From: Micromonospora_G sp044901685
Lineage (GTDB): Bacteria; Actinomycetota; Actinomycetes; Mycobacteriales; Micromonosporaceae
Assembly (NCBI RefSeq): GCF_044901685.1
Contig: NZ_JBJDPS010000019.1
Location: 54,879 to 118,878, forward strand
Reading direction: 5' to 3'
Length of the DNA stretch: 64,000 nucleotides
The notes below the pieces were generated by a model. The model had not been told where the DNA came from. It searched no databases and saw nothing but the letters and a program-made list of their open reading frames with translations. This document shows, piece after piece, positions 42,253 to 50,761 of the stretch (its first letter is position 1; every line of letters begins with the position of its first letter). Both the position numbers and the translations under genes were made by a program.

Positions 42253-43296
42253 TTACCGGTCGTCGTCGGTCCGGGGGCTACGGTCGCGCAGGAGGTGGAC
42301 CGCCTCCTCCACCCGGCCCGACTCGGTGAGCAGGGTGAGCAGGAGGCCGAGCGAACGCCGGTCGTCGGTCGGCCCGTCGCGGAGCAACTCGACCGCCTCC
42401 TCGACCCGGCCCCGGGTGACCAGCAGGTCGGCGAGCTCGGCCCGCGCGGAGGGCTCGCCCTGGTCGGCGGCGAGCCGCCAGAAGTGCTCGGCGTCGTCGG
42501 CCTCGCCCCGGTCCAGCAGCAGTACGGCGAGCCGCGCGGCGGCGTGCCCGTTGCCGTTCTCGGCCCGGGTCCGCAGTTCGTCCGTACGGCCTCGGTCGGC
42601 CAGCAGGTCCGCCAGGATCCGGCCCGCCCGGGACTCCCCGCTGTCGGCGAGATCCCGCAGGTAGCCGGTGGGATCGGGAACGGGCACGATGCCGGACGCC
42701 TCGGGACCGAAGAAACGGCTGCCGCCGAACTCCCGGCGCAGGTGGTCGTCGAGGTCGTCGGCCAGCTCGATCATCGCCTGGATCGCCAGCAGCAGGTGGC
42801 TCGCCTGGAAGTCCTGCCCGAACACGGGTATCGAGGCCCAGATCGTGTCGCCGGTGCAGTAGACCCGGCCGACGATCATGCCGTTGGTCAGGTCGGAGAG
42901 TCGCCGGTAGAGCGTCTCGGTGGGTTGCACCCCGGTCAGCAGCGGGGAGAAGACGTCCACCAGGGGCGGATCCTCCTGTGCCCGTACGAAGATCATGGCT
43001 GAGCCGGCGCGGACGCCGATGTCGCCGTCGGAGTCCACCCGCAACTGGTCCGGGGTGGTGCCGAGCAGATGGGCCAGCACCCACTTGACCCGGTCGGCGA
43101 GCTTGTCGCCGGGCTCGGTGTGTCGGTCCAGCGCTGGCTTCTGGCTGTTCGTCCCGCTGGCGCGGCTGACCGGTCGAGCCGCGAGCGCGGCGGCGAACCT
43201 GGTGCGGGTCGGCAGCGGTACGGAGGCGGTGGTGGTGGACGGTTGGGCGGCGAGCGCGGAGGCCAGCCGCCGGAACGGGTTCTCACGCGGCGTCAT
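42253..43296 (-). CDS. TY-Chap / YbjN-like domain protein with C-terminal helical repeats
   Basis: A 347-residue soluble protein. After a Ser/Arg-rich N-terminus of about 60 residues comes an alpha/beta domain (about 65-195) resembling T3SS-chaperone/YbjN-like 'TY-Chap' domains: LRVDSDGDIGVRAGSAMIFV, DVFSPLLTG and GRVYCTGDTIWASIPV. The C-terminal half (about 205-335) is a set of helical pairs with alternating ARLAVLLLDRGEADDAEHF and ARAELADLLVTRGRVEEAVELLR, TPR- or Sel1-like. Role unknown; the architecture suggests protein-protein binding. It overlaps the upstream membrane-protein gene by 14 bp, so the pair is co-expressed. Confidence 0.72.
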   Translation of the reverse strand: MTPRENPFRRLASALAAQPSTTTASVPLPTRTRFAAALAARPVSRASGTNSQKPALDRHTEPGDKLADRVKWVLAHLLGTTPDQLRVDSDGDIGVRAGSAMIFVRAQEDPPLVDVFSPLLTGVQPTETLYRRLSDLTNGMIVGRVYCTGDTIWASIPVFGQDFQASHLLLAIQAMIELADDLDDHLRREFGGSRFFGPEASGIVPVPDPTGYLRDLADSGESRAGRILADLLADRGRTDELRTRAENGNGHAAARLAVLLLDRGEADDAEHFWRLAADQGEPSARAELADLLVTRGRVEEAVELLRDGPTDDRRSLGLLLTLLTESGRVEEAVHLLRDRSPRTDDDR

Positions 43297-43669
43297 CGTC
43301 GCTCCGTTCCGACCGGACGTCCTGACTCGACGGTTGGTCGAGCACCCTGATCTGGTCGAAGATCTTCGCGATCACCAGCGGTGCCGCCACGCCGAAGGTG
43401 AACGTGGCAAAGGCGGTGGTGGCCAGTCCGCCGGCCCACGCGGCGGCGGCCAGCCCGGTGCCGGCGAGCGCCCGGAGCAGCACCGCGAACATCACGATCG
43501 GACGGTCGCGGCGGTCCCGCCACGGCCACTGCCAGCGGCCCTTCGACTCGGTGGTCGGGCGCATCATCGCGTAGAGGTTCAGCGCCTCGGAGACGGCGCT
43601 GCCGACAAGTCCCCAGATTGCGGCGATCCATAGAGACACGTCCCTACTGTACTGATCGTGTTCGCGCAC
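43283..43669 (-). CDS. Small membrane protein coupled to the TY-Chap gene
   Basis: A 128-residue protein with an N-terminal hydrophobic helix (LWIAAIWGLVGSAVSEALNLYAM), a short basic loop with RWQWPWRDRRDRP, and two more hydrophobic stretches (about 58-80 and 82-102), ending in a charged tail. I do not recognise the family. A GTG a few codons downstream could be the true start. It overlaps the start of the TY-Chap gene, suggesting the two products work together at the membrane, for example as receptor and cytosolic partner; that is inference. Confidence 0.68.
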   Translation of the reverse strand: MREHDQYSRDVSLWIAAIWGLVGSAVSEALNLYAMMRPTTESKGRWQWPWRDRRDRPIVMFAVLLRALAGTGLAAAAWAGGLATTAFATFTFGVAAPLVIAKIFDQIRVLDQPSSQDVRSERSDDDAA

Positions 43670-43819
43670 CTACCCACCCGGTACCGGGCGCCGCGCGACC
43701 GCCCTGCCGGTGTCGCCGTACTTCCCGAAACGGTAGCCGGCGGGGACAAGCCGGAGCCCCGGCGGGTCCCGCGTACGGGCGTGTCGGCAAAGGGGTGGTT
43801 GTGCCAAATGTGTGAACTA

Positions 43820-43926
43820 TTCATATAAGCCCGCATTGCCGGGAACCTCCGCCTACGGTGACGATCAGTGGCCGCGACCACGTTTGTGGCCCTGTCGGCA
43901 CGTGACGTAGGAGGAAGGAACAGCCA
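43820..43926 (+). promoter_or_regulatory. Promoter-leader of the beta-helix protein gene
   Basis: Contains TTCATATAAGCCC and, 32 bp start-to-start downstream, CCTACGGTGACGA, then GGCACGTGACGTAGGAGG as ribosome-binding region. Homologous to the orphan leader at 42073-42180. The spacing of 32 bp does not fit a standard -35/-10 pair, so one block may be an activator site. Confidence 0.62.
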
Positions 43927-45618
43927 GTGATGATGTCCAACCAACTACCGGAACACCAAGATGTCCCGAGCGGTGTCGAAGGCACCGATTCGGCGCTGTC
44001 CGGCGGCATCCGGCGGGTCCGCCGGTACGTGGGCGGTGTGGCCAGCGTGGCCGGTGTGGCCAGCCTGGCCGCCGTGGCCGGGATGAGCGGCGCGCCCGCC
44101 CTGGCCAGTGCCACCAACGCGTTGGGGTTGCCGCGTTTTTTCGCCGCCGACGCGCGCGCGGACGGTGGCAGCGACGGCGGCAACGACAACGGCGGTCAGG
44201 ATCCCGGTGGCTGGCGCCCGGAGTGGGACAAGGACGCCAGGCAGGTGGGGTGCGACTCCAACGAGCTGATCTCGGCGCTGGTCGAGGCGAACGCCGAGGA
44301 CGGCGCGAAGCTCAAGCTGACCAAGGGCTGCACGTACAGCCTGACCGTCCACCAGGGCGACGACGGGCTACCCGTGATCACCCAGCCGGTCGCGATCAAG
44401 GGCGAGGGCGCGAAGATCGAACGGGCGGCGAACGCCGCGCCGTTCCGCATCTTCAACGTCGGCCCCGGCGGCGAGCTGGTCCTCAGCGGTGTCACGGTCC
44501 GGGGCGGGGACGACCGCAGCGGTGACGGCGGCGGTGGCCTGCTGGTGCAGTCCGGCGGCAAGGCGGTGGTCGAGAAGAGCGCCGTGGTCGGCAACCGCAG
44601 CACGACGGTCGGCGGCGGCATCGCCAACTTCGGCATCACCGCGATCGTCTCCGGCGAGGAGCGCGACTACGGCGATCCGTCCAGGGGTGAGGAGGGACGG
44701 GCGGCCGGCGAGGAGTCGCGGGAGCAGCCCAAGGACGCGGAGACGTCGAGCGACGAGGCCGACGGCGCGGCGGAGGACGAGGCCGCCGAGGCCCGCTCGG
44801 TGGAGGGCGCCGAGCCGGCCGAGGACGGCGCCGGCCTGCCCGGCTGGACGAAGGACGGCTGGAGCAAGGACGGCTGGGACCACGACAAGAGCGTGTACGC
44901 GACCAAGGTCAGCGAGAACAGCGCGCTCGGCCACGGTGGCGGCATCTACACCGACGGCGCCCTCGTTGTCGAGGGTGTCGAGGTGAGCCACAACAACACC
45001 GCCCGGGACGGCGGCGGGATCTCGAACACCGGAGGCACCCTCTCGGTGAGCCGGAGCAAGATCGCCCGCAACGTCGCGGTGGGTCTCGGCGGGGGCATCC
45101 AGGCCGGCAGCAACGCCATCACCAAGATCGTGTACAGCGGCGTGCTGGACAACGAGAGCACCGCGCCCACCGCCGCCGGTGGCGGCATCCTCAACACCGG
45201 ATCGTCGCTGCACATCCGGCACAGCGAGGTTGTCCGCAACAACGCGGGCGGTCTGGCCGGCGGGATCTACAACGGCGGTGGCGAGGTCGTGGTCGAGGAG
45301 ACCAAGGTCGCCGACAACACCGCCCAGGAGGCCGGTGGCGGGCTGTTCAACGTGGACGGCTCGTTGGTCGTACGCCGGAGCCTGGTCGACTCCAACCGTA
45401 CGGTGGGTGCGAGTTCGCAGGGCGGCGGCATCTGGACCAACGGCGGAAGCCTGTCGTTGACCGAGAGCCGGGTGTCCCGCAACGACTCCCTGGACCCGCC
45501 CGGCGGGATCTTCGCGGACGGCACGTTGGTCACGGTGGACGAACGGACCGTGATCATCGACAACCGGCCGACGAACTGCTCGGGCAGCGCCGACCCGGTG
45601 CCCAACTGCTTCGGCTGA
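43927..45618 (+). CDS. Exported right-handed beta-helix (pectate-lyase-like) surface protein with acidic insert
   Basis: A 563-residue protein with a long N-region and hydrophobic export segment (about 35-60). From about residue 135 the sequence repeats short beta-helix rungs ending in GGGI/GGGL: GNRSTTVGGGIANF, NSALGHGGGIYTDG, NNTARDGGGISNTG, NVAVGLGGGIQAG, AGGGILNTG and AQEAGGGLFNVDG. Between about 240 and 315 a highly acidic Glu/Asp/Ala stretch is inserted and ends with WTKDGWSKDGWDHDKS. It lacks obvious polysaccharide-lyase catalytic residues, so a structural or adhesion role is likely. GTG at 43927 or ATG at 43930/43933 could start it; GGAGGAAGG lies upstream. Confidence 0.78.
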   Translation: MMMSNQLPEHQDVPSGVEGTDSALSGGIRRVRRYVGGVASVAGVASLAAVAGMSGAPALASATNALGLPRFFAADARADGGSDGGNDNGGQDPGGWRPEWDKDARQVGCDSNELISALVEANAEDGAKLKLTKGCTYSLTVHQGDDGLPVITQPVAIKGEGAKIERAANAAPFRIFNVGPGGELVLSGVTVRGGDDRSGDGGGGLLVQSGGKAVVEKSAVVGNRSTTVGGGIANFGITAIVSGEERDYGDPSRGEEGRAAGEESREQPKDAETSSDEADGAAEDEAAEARSVEGAEPAEDGAGLPGWTKDGWSKDGWDHDKSVYATKVSENSALGHGGGIYTDGALVVEGVEVSHNNTARDGGGISNTGGTLSVSRSKIARNVAVGLGGGIQAGSNAITKIVYSGVLDNESTAPTAAGGGILNTGSSLHIRHSEVVRNNAGGLAGGIYNGGGEVVVEETKVADNTAQEAGGGLFNVDGSLVVRRSLVDSNRTVGASSQGGGIWTNGGSLSLTESRVSRNDSLDPPGGIFADGTLVTVDERTVIIDNRPTNCSGSADPVPNCFG

Positions 45619-45676
45619 TCGCCTCCGGCCGGTTCCGTCCGGCTGGCCGGGATCGACCGGGCAGGTAACGCCACGA

Positions 45677-45718
45677 GCCGCCGTCCGGGATCGGGACCGC
45701 CCGATCCCGGACGGCGGC
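45677..45718. terminator. 18-bp perfect hairpin after beta-helix gene
   Basis: Exact arms 45677-45694 and 45701-45718 with a 6-nt loop, 59 bp after the stop codon. Confidence 0.82.
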
Positions 45719-45779
45719 CGGTCGTGCGGGCGGGCCGGTGTGTCCGACGGGTCCGGGTGTCGGGAGGGGTGGAAAAGAG

Positions 45780-45817
45780 AAGGGCCGGGCATCCACGGGG
45801 GGAGATGACCGGCCTTT
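45780..45817. terminator. Second hairpin between convergent genes
   Basis: AAGGGCCGGGCATC (45780-45793) pairs with GATGACCGGCCTTT (45804-45817) with two mismatches, followed on the plus strand by a T-rich stretch. Confidence 0.6.
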
Positions 45818-45875
45818 CTGTCGTTAATAAAAGCACGAACGCGGCGATCGCGCTACCCGGGAGAGCGCTCGGGTG

Positions 45876-46394
45876 TCACTGCGGTCGATCGGACCGCGTC
45901 TCGACCAGGTCCAGGCCCTCGAGCTGTCGGCACCGCTCGACGATCTGCTCGATCAGTCGGGACGTGTCGGCCGAGAGGCCCTGTTCGCGCAGCACCCAGC
46001 GCAGGGCCACGTGCCGTACGTCCAGTTGGCGCAGCTCGTTGAGCAGGTCGATCTGCTCCTGCACGACGCGGGTCACCCGGCGGTCGATGAGGAAACCCGG
46101 GTCCACGCCGAACGCCCTGGCCAGAGCCAGGATGTGCGAGGCCCGCGGGTCGGTGGTCACCCCCCGGCGCATCTCGCCGATGTACGCCGCGCTGATCGTC
46201 GGCGCGTCCGGGTCGGACGCCGCCGCCTTGTTGATCTTGTTGGCGATCTCCCTGATGGTGTAGCGGCGGCCGGGTTCGTCGTTCGCCCCCAACTCGTCGG
46301 CGGTCGGCCGGATGTTGTCGAACAGGAACTCGAGTTTGCCGGCCAGGGTGTCGAGGGCGGGCACGTCGGCGCCGCACGGGCTCTGCTCGGCCAT
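45876..46394 (-). CDS. EspR-like XRE-family DNA-binding protein
   Basis: A 172-residue regulator. The helix-turn-helix region is at about 35-95: YTIREIANKINKAA, then TISAAYIGEMRRGVTTDPRASHI, which parallels the mycobacterial EspR segment SAPYLSQLRSGNRTNPS. A C-terminal helical domain (about 100-165, VVQEQIDLLNELRQLDVRHVALRW) would mediate dimerisation as in EspR, a nucleoid-associated regulator of cell-wall and secretion genes. The ATG at 46394 has AGGAG with 5-nt spacing; an ATG five codons upstream is possible. It is monocistronic. Targets are unknown. Confidence 0.78.
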   Translation of the reverse strand: MAEQSPCGADVPALDTLAGKLEFLFDNIRPTADELGANDEPGRRYTIREIANKINKAAASDPDAPTISAAYIGEMRRGVTTDPRASHILALARAFGVDPGFLIDRRVTRVVQEQIDLLNELRQLDVRHVALRWVLREQGLSADTSRLIEQIVERCRQLEGLDLVETRSDRPQ

Positions 46395-46455
46395 CGTCAC
46401 TCCTGTCATGAACGAGCGATGAACGCTCGTACCGTACCGCCGCCGGTGTGGGACA

Positions 46456-46488
46456 CAACTGTTGAGTGTGTTTTCAATACGGGCGTAT
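46456..46488. promoter_or_regulatory. Two short palindromes upstream of the EspR-like gene
   Basis: CAACTGTTG at 46456-46464 and ATACGGGCGTAT at 46477-46488 (5-bp arms), in a locally AT-richer stretch that also has TTGAAA on the minus strand. Possible autoregulatory operators. Confidence 0.4.
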
Positions 46489-46651
46489 GCTCACCGCCGT
46501 CGCGCGCAACAGGCGTAGCCCGGGAGGCGTTGTCTGCGCAACGGGTGTGCCCTGGAGTGCGGCGGTCGTCAGCGGCGGTGGGTGTGGGCGCTCGTCGCTC
46601 CGGCGGCAACGGGGGAGTGTCCTCGCCACCGCCGCCGATGGTCGCGGGCCA

Positions 46652-46681
46652 CCCAGGGCTGCCGGCCGAGGCAGCCCTGGG
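46652..46681 (-). terminator. 12-bp hairpin ending the glycan operon
   Basis: CCCAGGGCTGCC (46652-46663) and its exact complement at 46670-46681, 8 bp beyond the stop of the last glycosyltransferase gene. Confidence 0.78.
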
Positions 46682-46689
46682 AGCGTCGC

Positions 46690-47727
46690 TCAGGCCGCTC
46701 CCGGTAGCGGCCTACCCTCCACCGGGAACGAGGCGTCGTAGAGCTGCCGGAAGGTCCGCGAGGCCAGCCACTGCAACGTCCCGGCGGCCACCCCCAGGGT
46801 GATCGTCACGTTGACGACGAAGTGCAGACCGGCGAAGAAGACCAGGAACGCCCAGCCGTGCCGGCGGTGGACGAAGGCGTACATGCCGGCGTCGCAGGCG
46901 AGCGAGGCGGCCAGCAGCCCGGCCGGTAGCACCGCGGCCCAGGCACCGAGCAGCAGCGGCGCCGCGAGTGCCGGCAACACGGCGAACGCGGCCAGGCTGC
47001 CCCAGGCCCGGGAGGCGGTCTCGAAACCCTTGCCGAACCGGCGCGCCCGCGCGTACAGCGGGATCCGCAACCGTCCCCGGTGGAACAGCTTGCGCAGCAA
47101 CCCACGCAACTCGTGGTCGTGGTCGTGCCGTCCGCGTACGGCGGAGGTGAGCACCATCCGGTAACGCCGGGTCAGCCGGTAGCCGTAGTCGACCTCCTCG
47201 GTCTGCCGCAGCGCCGGGTTGAACGGCCCGATCTCGTCGAACACGTCGCGCCGGATGACACAGACCGCCGGGAAGAGGAACCCGATGTCCCCCTCCGAAC
47301 TGATCGACCAGTAGTGGTACTGCAATCCCCGGTAGCGGGCCACGGCGGTGTCGTGCAGCAGCGGTTCGGGGTCCTCGATGCCACAGACCGCGCCGACGTC
47401 GGGCTGGGCGTCGAGCAGGCGTACCGCGTTGGCCACCGCGTCGGGGGCCATCACCAGGTCCGAGTCGACGTAACAGAGCAGTTCGCCCCGGGTGTTGGCG
47501 GCGCCGACGTTGCGGGCCTGGCCGCAGCCGCCGTTCACCCCGGTGCTGACCACCCGTACGCCGAGCGCCTCGGCGACCTCGACCGACTGGTCGGTGCTGC
47601 AGTCGTCGACGACCAGGATCTCGATGTTCGGGTAGGTCTGGTCGAGGATGGAACGCAGGCACAGGTCCAGCGACTCGGCGTAGTTGTAGTTCGGCACGAT
47701 CACCGAGACCAGTGGGATCGACGTCAT
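46690..47727 (-). CDS. Membrane-anchored GT2 glycosyltransferase (a)
   Basis: A 345-residue family 2 glycosyltransferase. The GT-A domain starts at residue 6 with PLVSVIVPNYNYAESLDLCL, has ILVVDDCSTDQS for nucleotide-sugar binding and CYVDSDLVMAPDA as the DxD-type metal site. A later RQTEEVDYGYRL is in the position of the catalytic acidic residue. Two to three hydrophobic segments from about 245 to 330 anchor it to the membrane. It overlaps the preceding GT2 gene by 4 bp (ATGA) and is the last gene of the five-gene operon. It is closely similar in layout to the three other GT2 proteins of the region. Sugar donor and acceptor are unknown; a polyprenyl-linked acceptor is inferred. Confidence 0.9.
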   Translation of the reverse strand: MTSIPLVSVIVPNYNYAESLDLCLRSILDQTYPNIEILVVDDCSTDQSVEVAEALGVRVVSTGVNGGCGQARNVGAANTRGELLCYVDSDLVMAPDAVANAVRLLDAQPDVGAVCGIEDPEPLLHDTAVARYRGLQYHYWSISSEGDIGFLFPAVCVIRRDVFDEIGPFNPALRQTEEVDYGYRLTRRYRMVLTSAVRGRHDHDHELRGLLRKLFHRGRLRIPLYARARRFGKGFETASRAWGSLAAFAVLPALAAPLLLGAWAAVLPAGLLAASLACDAGMYAFVHRRHGWAFLVFFAGLHFVVNVTITLGVAAGTLQWLASRTFRQLYDASFPVEGRPLPGAA

Positions 47728-48749
47728 CGGGCGACCGCCTCCGGGCGCTGGTAGAGCCGGCGGAACCGGCCGGAGCTGAGCCAGGCGACCACGCCGCTGA
47801 AGGCGGCGGCGGCGATCACCAGGTTCAGGAGGAAGTGCATCAGCACGAAGTAGACCAGGAACACCGGTCCCCGTTCCCGGGCCACGAACCGGTGCATCGG
47901 CAGGTCCCCGGCGACAAACGCGGCGAACGCGGCCAGTGGCACCAGGAGGAACGCGAGCCCGAACAGCGGGGGCAGGGCGAGGGTGAGCACGGTCAGCAGC
48001 GCGGCGATACTCACCCAGGCCCGGGGGCCGCTGCTCAGCCCGCCGGGGAACTCCGGCTTGTGGGCGTACATCGGGATGTGCAGCGCGGTCCGGGTGAACA
48101 CCTTGCGGACCAGCACCCGCAGTTCGTGGTCGTGGTCGTGCACGCCGCGCACCCGGGGGGTGAGCCAGATCTGGTAACGCTGGGCCAGCCGCAGTCCGTA
48201 GTCGGCGTTCTCGGTCTCGCGCAGCCGGGGGTTGAACGGCCCGATCTCGGCGAAGACCCGTGCCGGCACGGCGAGCAGCGCGGTGTAGAGCGTCATGATC
48301 CGGCCCTCGTCGGCGATCAGCCAGTAGGACTGTTGCAGGCAGCGGTACTCCTCGACCAGGCTGTCCCGGATCAGCGGGACGGGGTCGTAGTTGCCGCAGA
48401 CCGCGCCGATCTCGGGGTCGGAGCCGAGCAGTTCGACCGCGTTGGCGATCGCGTCGGGCTTGGCCGCCACGTCCGAGTCGATGAAGAACAGGATCTCACC
48501 GGACGCGTTCGCCGCGCCCAGGTTCCGGGCCGCCGCCGGTCCGGAGTTCTCCGGGGTACGGAGCACCCGGGCGCCGTACGACTCGGCGACCGTCACCGAG
48601 TCGTCGGTGCTGCAGTCGTCCACCACGATGAGTTCCAGGTGGGGATAGGTCTGTTCCCTGATCGAGGTGAGGCAGAGGCCCAGCGCTCTGGCGTAGTTGT
48701 AGTTCGGCACGATGACCGACACGAGCGGGTTGTTCACTTGTCCATCCAT
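47724..48749 (-). CDS. Membrane-anchored GT2 glycosyltransferase (b)
   Basis: A 341-residue GT2 enzyme, paralogous to the downstream gene: NPLVSVIVPNYNYARALGLCL, LIVVDDCSTDDSVTVAESYG, FFIDSDVAAKPDAIANA (DxD) and RETENADYGLRLA. The C-terminal hydrophobic region (about 245-325) has two or three membrane helices. The start overlaps the UbiA stop by 16 bp and its stop overlaps the next start by 4 bp, so expression is tightly coupled. The near-identical N-termini of enzymes (a) and (b) suggest a local duplication that may give successive additions to one chain. Confidence 0.9.
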   Translation of the reverse strand: MDGQVNNPLVSVIVPNYNYARALGLCLTSIREQTYPHLELIVVDDCSTDDSVTVAESYGARVLRTPENSGPAAARNLGAANASGEILFFIDSDVAAKPDAIANAVELLGSDPEIGAVCGNYDPVPLIRDSLVEEYRCLQQSYWLIADEGRIMTLYTALLAVPARVFAEIGPFNPRLRETENADYGLRLAQRYQIWLTPRVRGVHDHDHELRVLVRKVFTRTALHIPMYAHKPEFPGGLSSGPRAWVSIAALLTVLTLALPPLFGLAFLLVPLAAFAAFVAGDLPMHRFVARERGPVFLVYFVLMHFLLNLVIAAAAFSGVVAWLSSGRFRRLYQRPEAVAR

Positions 48750-49705
48750 CTCAGCAGTTCCGGATAGCGGGCAGCGACCTCCGCGACGGCCAGCGTCGTA
48801 CCGATCAGGACGGCGCTGGTCACGATCATGCGGTCCCGTAGCAGGGCCCGGATGGGCTCACCGCCGAGCCGGAGCACCAGGACCGATTGAAGGTAGCGGA
48901 AGGCGGCGAGCAGGCCCAGCGGCACCACGACCGTCAGCACCACCGGGCGGTACGGGTCGATCGGCGCCTCCGTGTGCAGGTAGAGCAGGAAGGTGGCGGC
49001 GGCCAGCGAGGCGTTGAGGCCGAGCAGGTGGTCGGCGAGCAGGACGTTGTAACCGGCCAGCGCCGGCCGGTGACTCACCCCGGCGGCGGCCAGCTCGGCG
49101 CGTCGCTTGCCCAGCACCAGCACCAGGCAGCCGGTGAAGACGGCGGTGAGCATCAGGGTGGACGGGACACCACCGGCCGCCGCGTAGCCCTGGAGCACGC
49201 GGAGCACGAATCCGGCCGCGATCACGCAGATGTCCAGCAGCGGCAGGTGCTTGAGCCGCCGGCTGTAGGCGGCACTCAGGGCCAGGTACACGGCCAGCGG
49301 CCACCACGACATGCCCGGCCCGGCGAGCACGGTGGCGACCAGCAGACCGGCCAGTCCGGTGGCGAGCAGCCAGGCCGCCGGCAGCGGGACCAGGCCCGAG
49401 GCGATCGGCCGGTGCCGCTTGACCGGGTGCTCCCGGTCGAGTCGGCGGTCGGCGATGTCGTTGACGACGTAGATCAGTGACGAGGCGAGCGTGAACGCCA
49501 GCACCGCCCAGCCGGTACGCAGCAACGCCGAGCCGGTCCAGGCCGGCGCGTCGACCAGCGCCAGCGGTACGGCCAGGACGTTCTTGACCCAGTGTCCCGG
49601 CCGGGTCAACGTGATCAAATGCCGGGCCAGCGCGGGTGCGCTCGCGGCCCGGCCGGTCGCGGGGGCCGGTACGGGCCGCTCGACCGTGGTCTCGACGGCG
49701 GTCAC
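48734..49705 (-). CDS. UbiA-family prenyltransferase, decaprenyl-phosphate phosphoribosyltransferase-like
   Basis: A 323-residue intramembrane transferase with about eight helices. The first Asp-rich motif reads NDIADRRLDREHPVKRHRPIASG, the form seen in mycobacterial decaprenyl-phosphate 5-phosphoribosyltransferase (Rv3806c/UbiA), including the downstream KRxRPIA; a second motif follows near YSRRLKHLPLLDI. Those enzymes join PRPP to polyprenyl phosphate to start decaprenyl-phospho-arabinose synthesis. Here the gene lies between the epimerase/reductase and the glycosyltransferase genes, so a polyprenyl-phospho-pentose building block is likely. An aromatic-compound prenyltransferase role is less likely given the motif. 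Confidence 0.85.
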   Translation of the reverse strand: MTAVETTVERPVPAPATGRAASAPALARHLITLTRPGHWVKNVLAVPLALVDAPAWTGSALLRTGWAVLAFTLASSLIYVVNDIADRRLDREHPVKRHRPIASGLVPLPAAWLLATGLAGLLVATVLAGPGMSWWPLAVYLALSAAYSRRLKHLPLLDICVIAAGFVLRVLQGYAAAGGVPSTLMLTAVFTGCLVLVLGKRRAELAAAGVSHRPALAGYNVLLADHLLGLNASLAAATFLLYLHTEAPIDPYRPVVLTVVVPLGLLAAFRYLQSVLVLRLGGEPIRALLRDRMIVTSAVLIGTTLAVAEVAARYPELLRWMDK

Positions 49706-49717
49706 TCTTTCCCCCGC

Positions 49718-50761
49718 TCAGAAGAAGATCTTGGCGAAGCCGAGGGCACCCTGCCGCCACGGATCGCGGCTGGTCCGCCCGGACGGGGTGGCCTGCCCGG
49801 CCGCGCCGGACGTCGGCTCGGCCGGGGACTGCCGCTGCTCCCGCCACCAGCGGTAGGTGTGCAGGATGGCGTCGGCGTTGGAGAACTTGGGCGCGAAGCC
49901 GAGACGCTGGCGGGCCTTGTCGACGCTGACGTACGAGTCGCCCATGAGCTTGTGCAGCAACCGGCCGTAGACCGGGGAGAGACGGGTGCGCTCCAGCAGG
50001 CCGAGCGCGGCGAGCGCGGGCCGGGCCGGCAGCGACACCACCCGTTTGCCGTGCCCGGCCGCGTCCAGCACCACCTGGAAGTCCTCGCGCAGGGTGCCGA
50101 ACCGCTCGGCGCCGAGGTTGTAGGTGTCGTTGGCCAGGTCGTCGGGAGCCCGCAGCACCGTCGCCACGGCGTCCACCAGGTCCTCGACGGCGAACATCTG
50201 GATGCGTACGTCGCCCCGGCCGAGGACCGGGAAGTTGCGCCCCTCCTCGGCCCACTCGAAGAGCATGGCGAACAGCCCCATCCGTCCCGGGCCGAGAAAG
50301 GTCTTCGGGCGCAGGATCGACATCAGCGTGCCGTCGGCCCGGAAGCGTTCGGCGACCTCCTCCGCCTCGGCCTTGGCCGCGCTGTACGCGTCGACCGGTG
50401 CGCGGGGGTGCTCCTCCGGCGTCGGCACCACCTTCGGCAGCCCGTACACGGCGGTGGAGGAGACGTGCACGACGTGCCGTACCCGGGCCCGACGCGCGGC
50501 GCCGAGCACGTTGCCGGTGCCGTCCACGATGATCGAGCGGATCTCGCCCGTCGGGTAGCTCGGCAGCGCCGCCGCGCAGTGGATCAGGGTGTCGGCCCCG
50601 TCGGCGGCCCGTGCCATCAGGGCCGGGTCGCGGATGTCGCCGAGCACGCTCACGTCCGGCCCGGGGCGCAGGTCGACCCCGCGTACCTCGTGCCCGTCCG
50701 CGGCGAACCGCTCGGCGAGCCGGGAGCCGAGCATTCCGGCCGCCCCGGTAATCGTGATCAC
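49718..50761 (-). CDS. NAD-dependent epimerase/reductase (extended SDR)
   Basis: A 347-residue extended short-chain dehydrogenase. The NAD-binding motif ITGAAGMLGSRLAERFAADG is at the N-terminus, the catalytic Ser is in HVSSTAVYG and the YxxxK pair in DAYSAAKAEAEEV. FNADAILHTYRWW-type sequence closes the fold (NADAILHTYRWWREQ). The start is a GTG at 50761 overlapping the aminotransferase stop (GTGA). Gene order aminotransferase-SDR-UbiA suggests it modifies a sugar or polyprenyl-linked sugar, perhaps like DprE2/NAD-epimerase steps. The C-terminal tail after about 310 is Ser/Pro-rich. Confidence 0.85.
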   Translation of the reverse strand: MITITGAAGMLGSRLAERFAADGHEVRGVDLRPGPDVSVLGDIRDPALMARAADGADTLIHCAAALPSYPTGEIRSIIVDGTGNVLGAARRARVRHVVHVSSTAVYGLPKVVPTPEEHPRAPVDAYSAAKAEAEEVAERFRADGTLMSILRPKTFLGPGRMGLFAMLFEWAEEGRNFPVLGRGDVRIQMFAVEDLVDAVATVLRAPDDLANDTYNLGAERFGTLREDFQVVLDAAGHGKRVVSLPARPALAALGLLERTRLSPVYGRLLHKLMGDSYVSVDKARQRLGFAPKFSNADAILHTYRWWREQRQSPAEPTSGAAGQATPSGRTSRDPWRQGALGFAKIFF

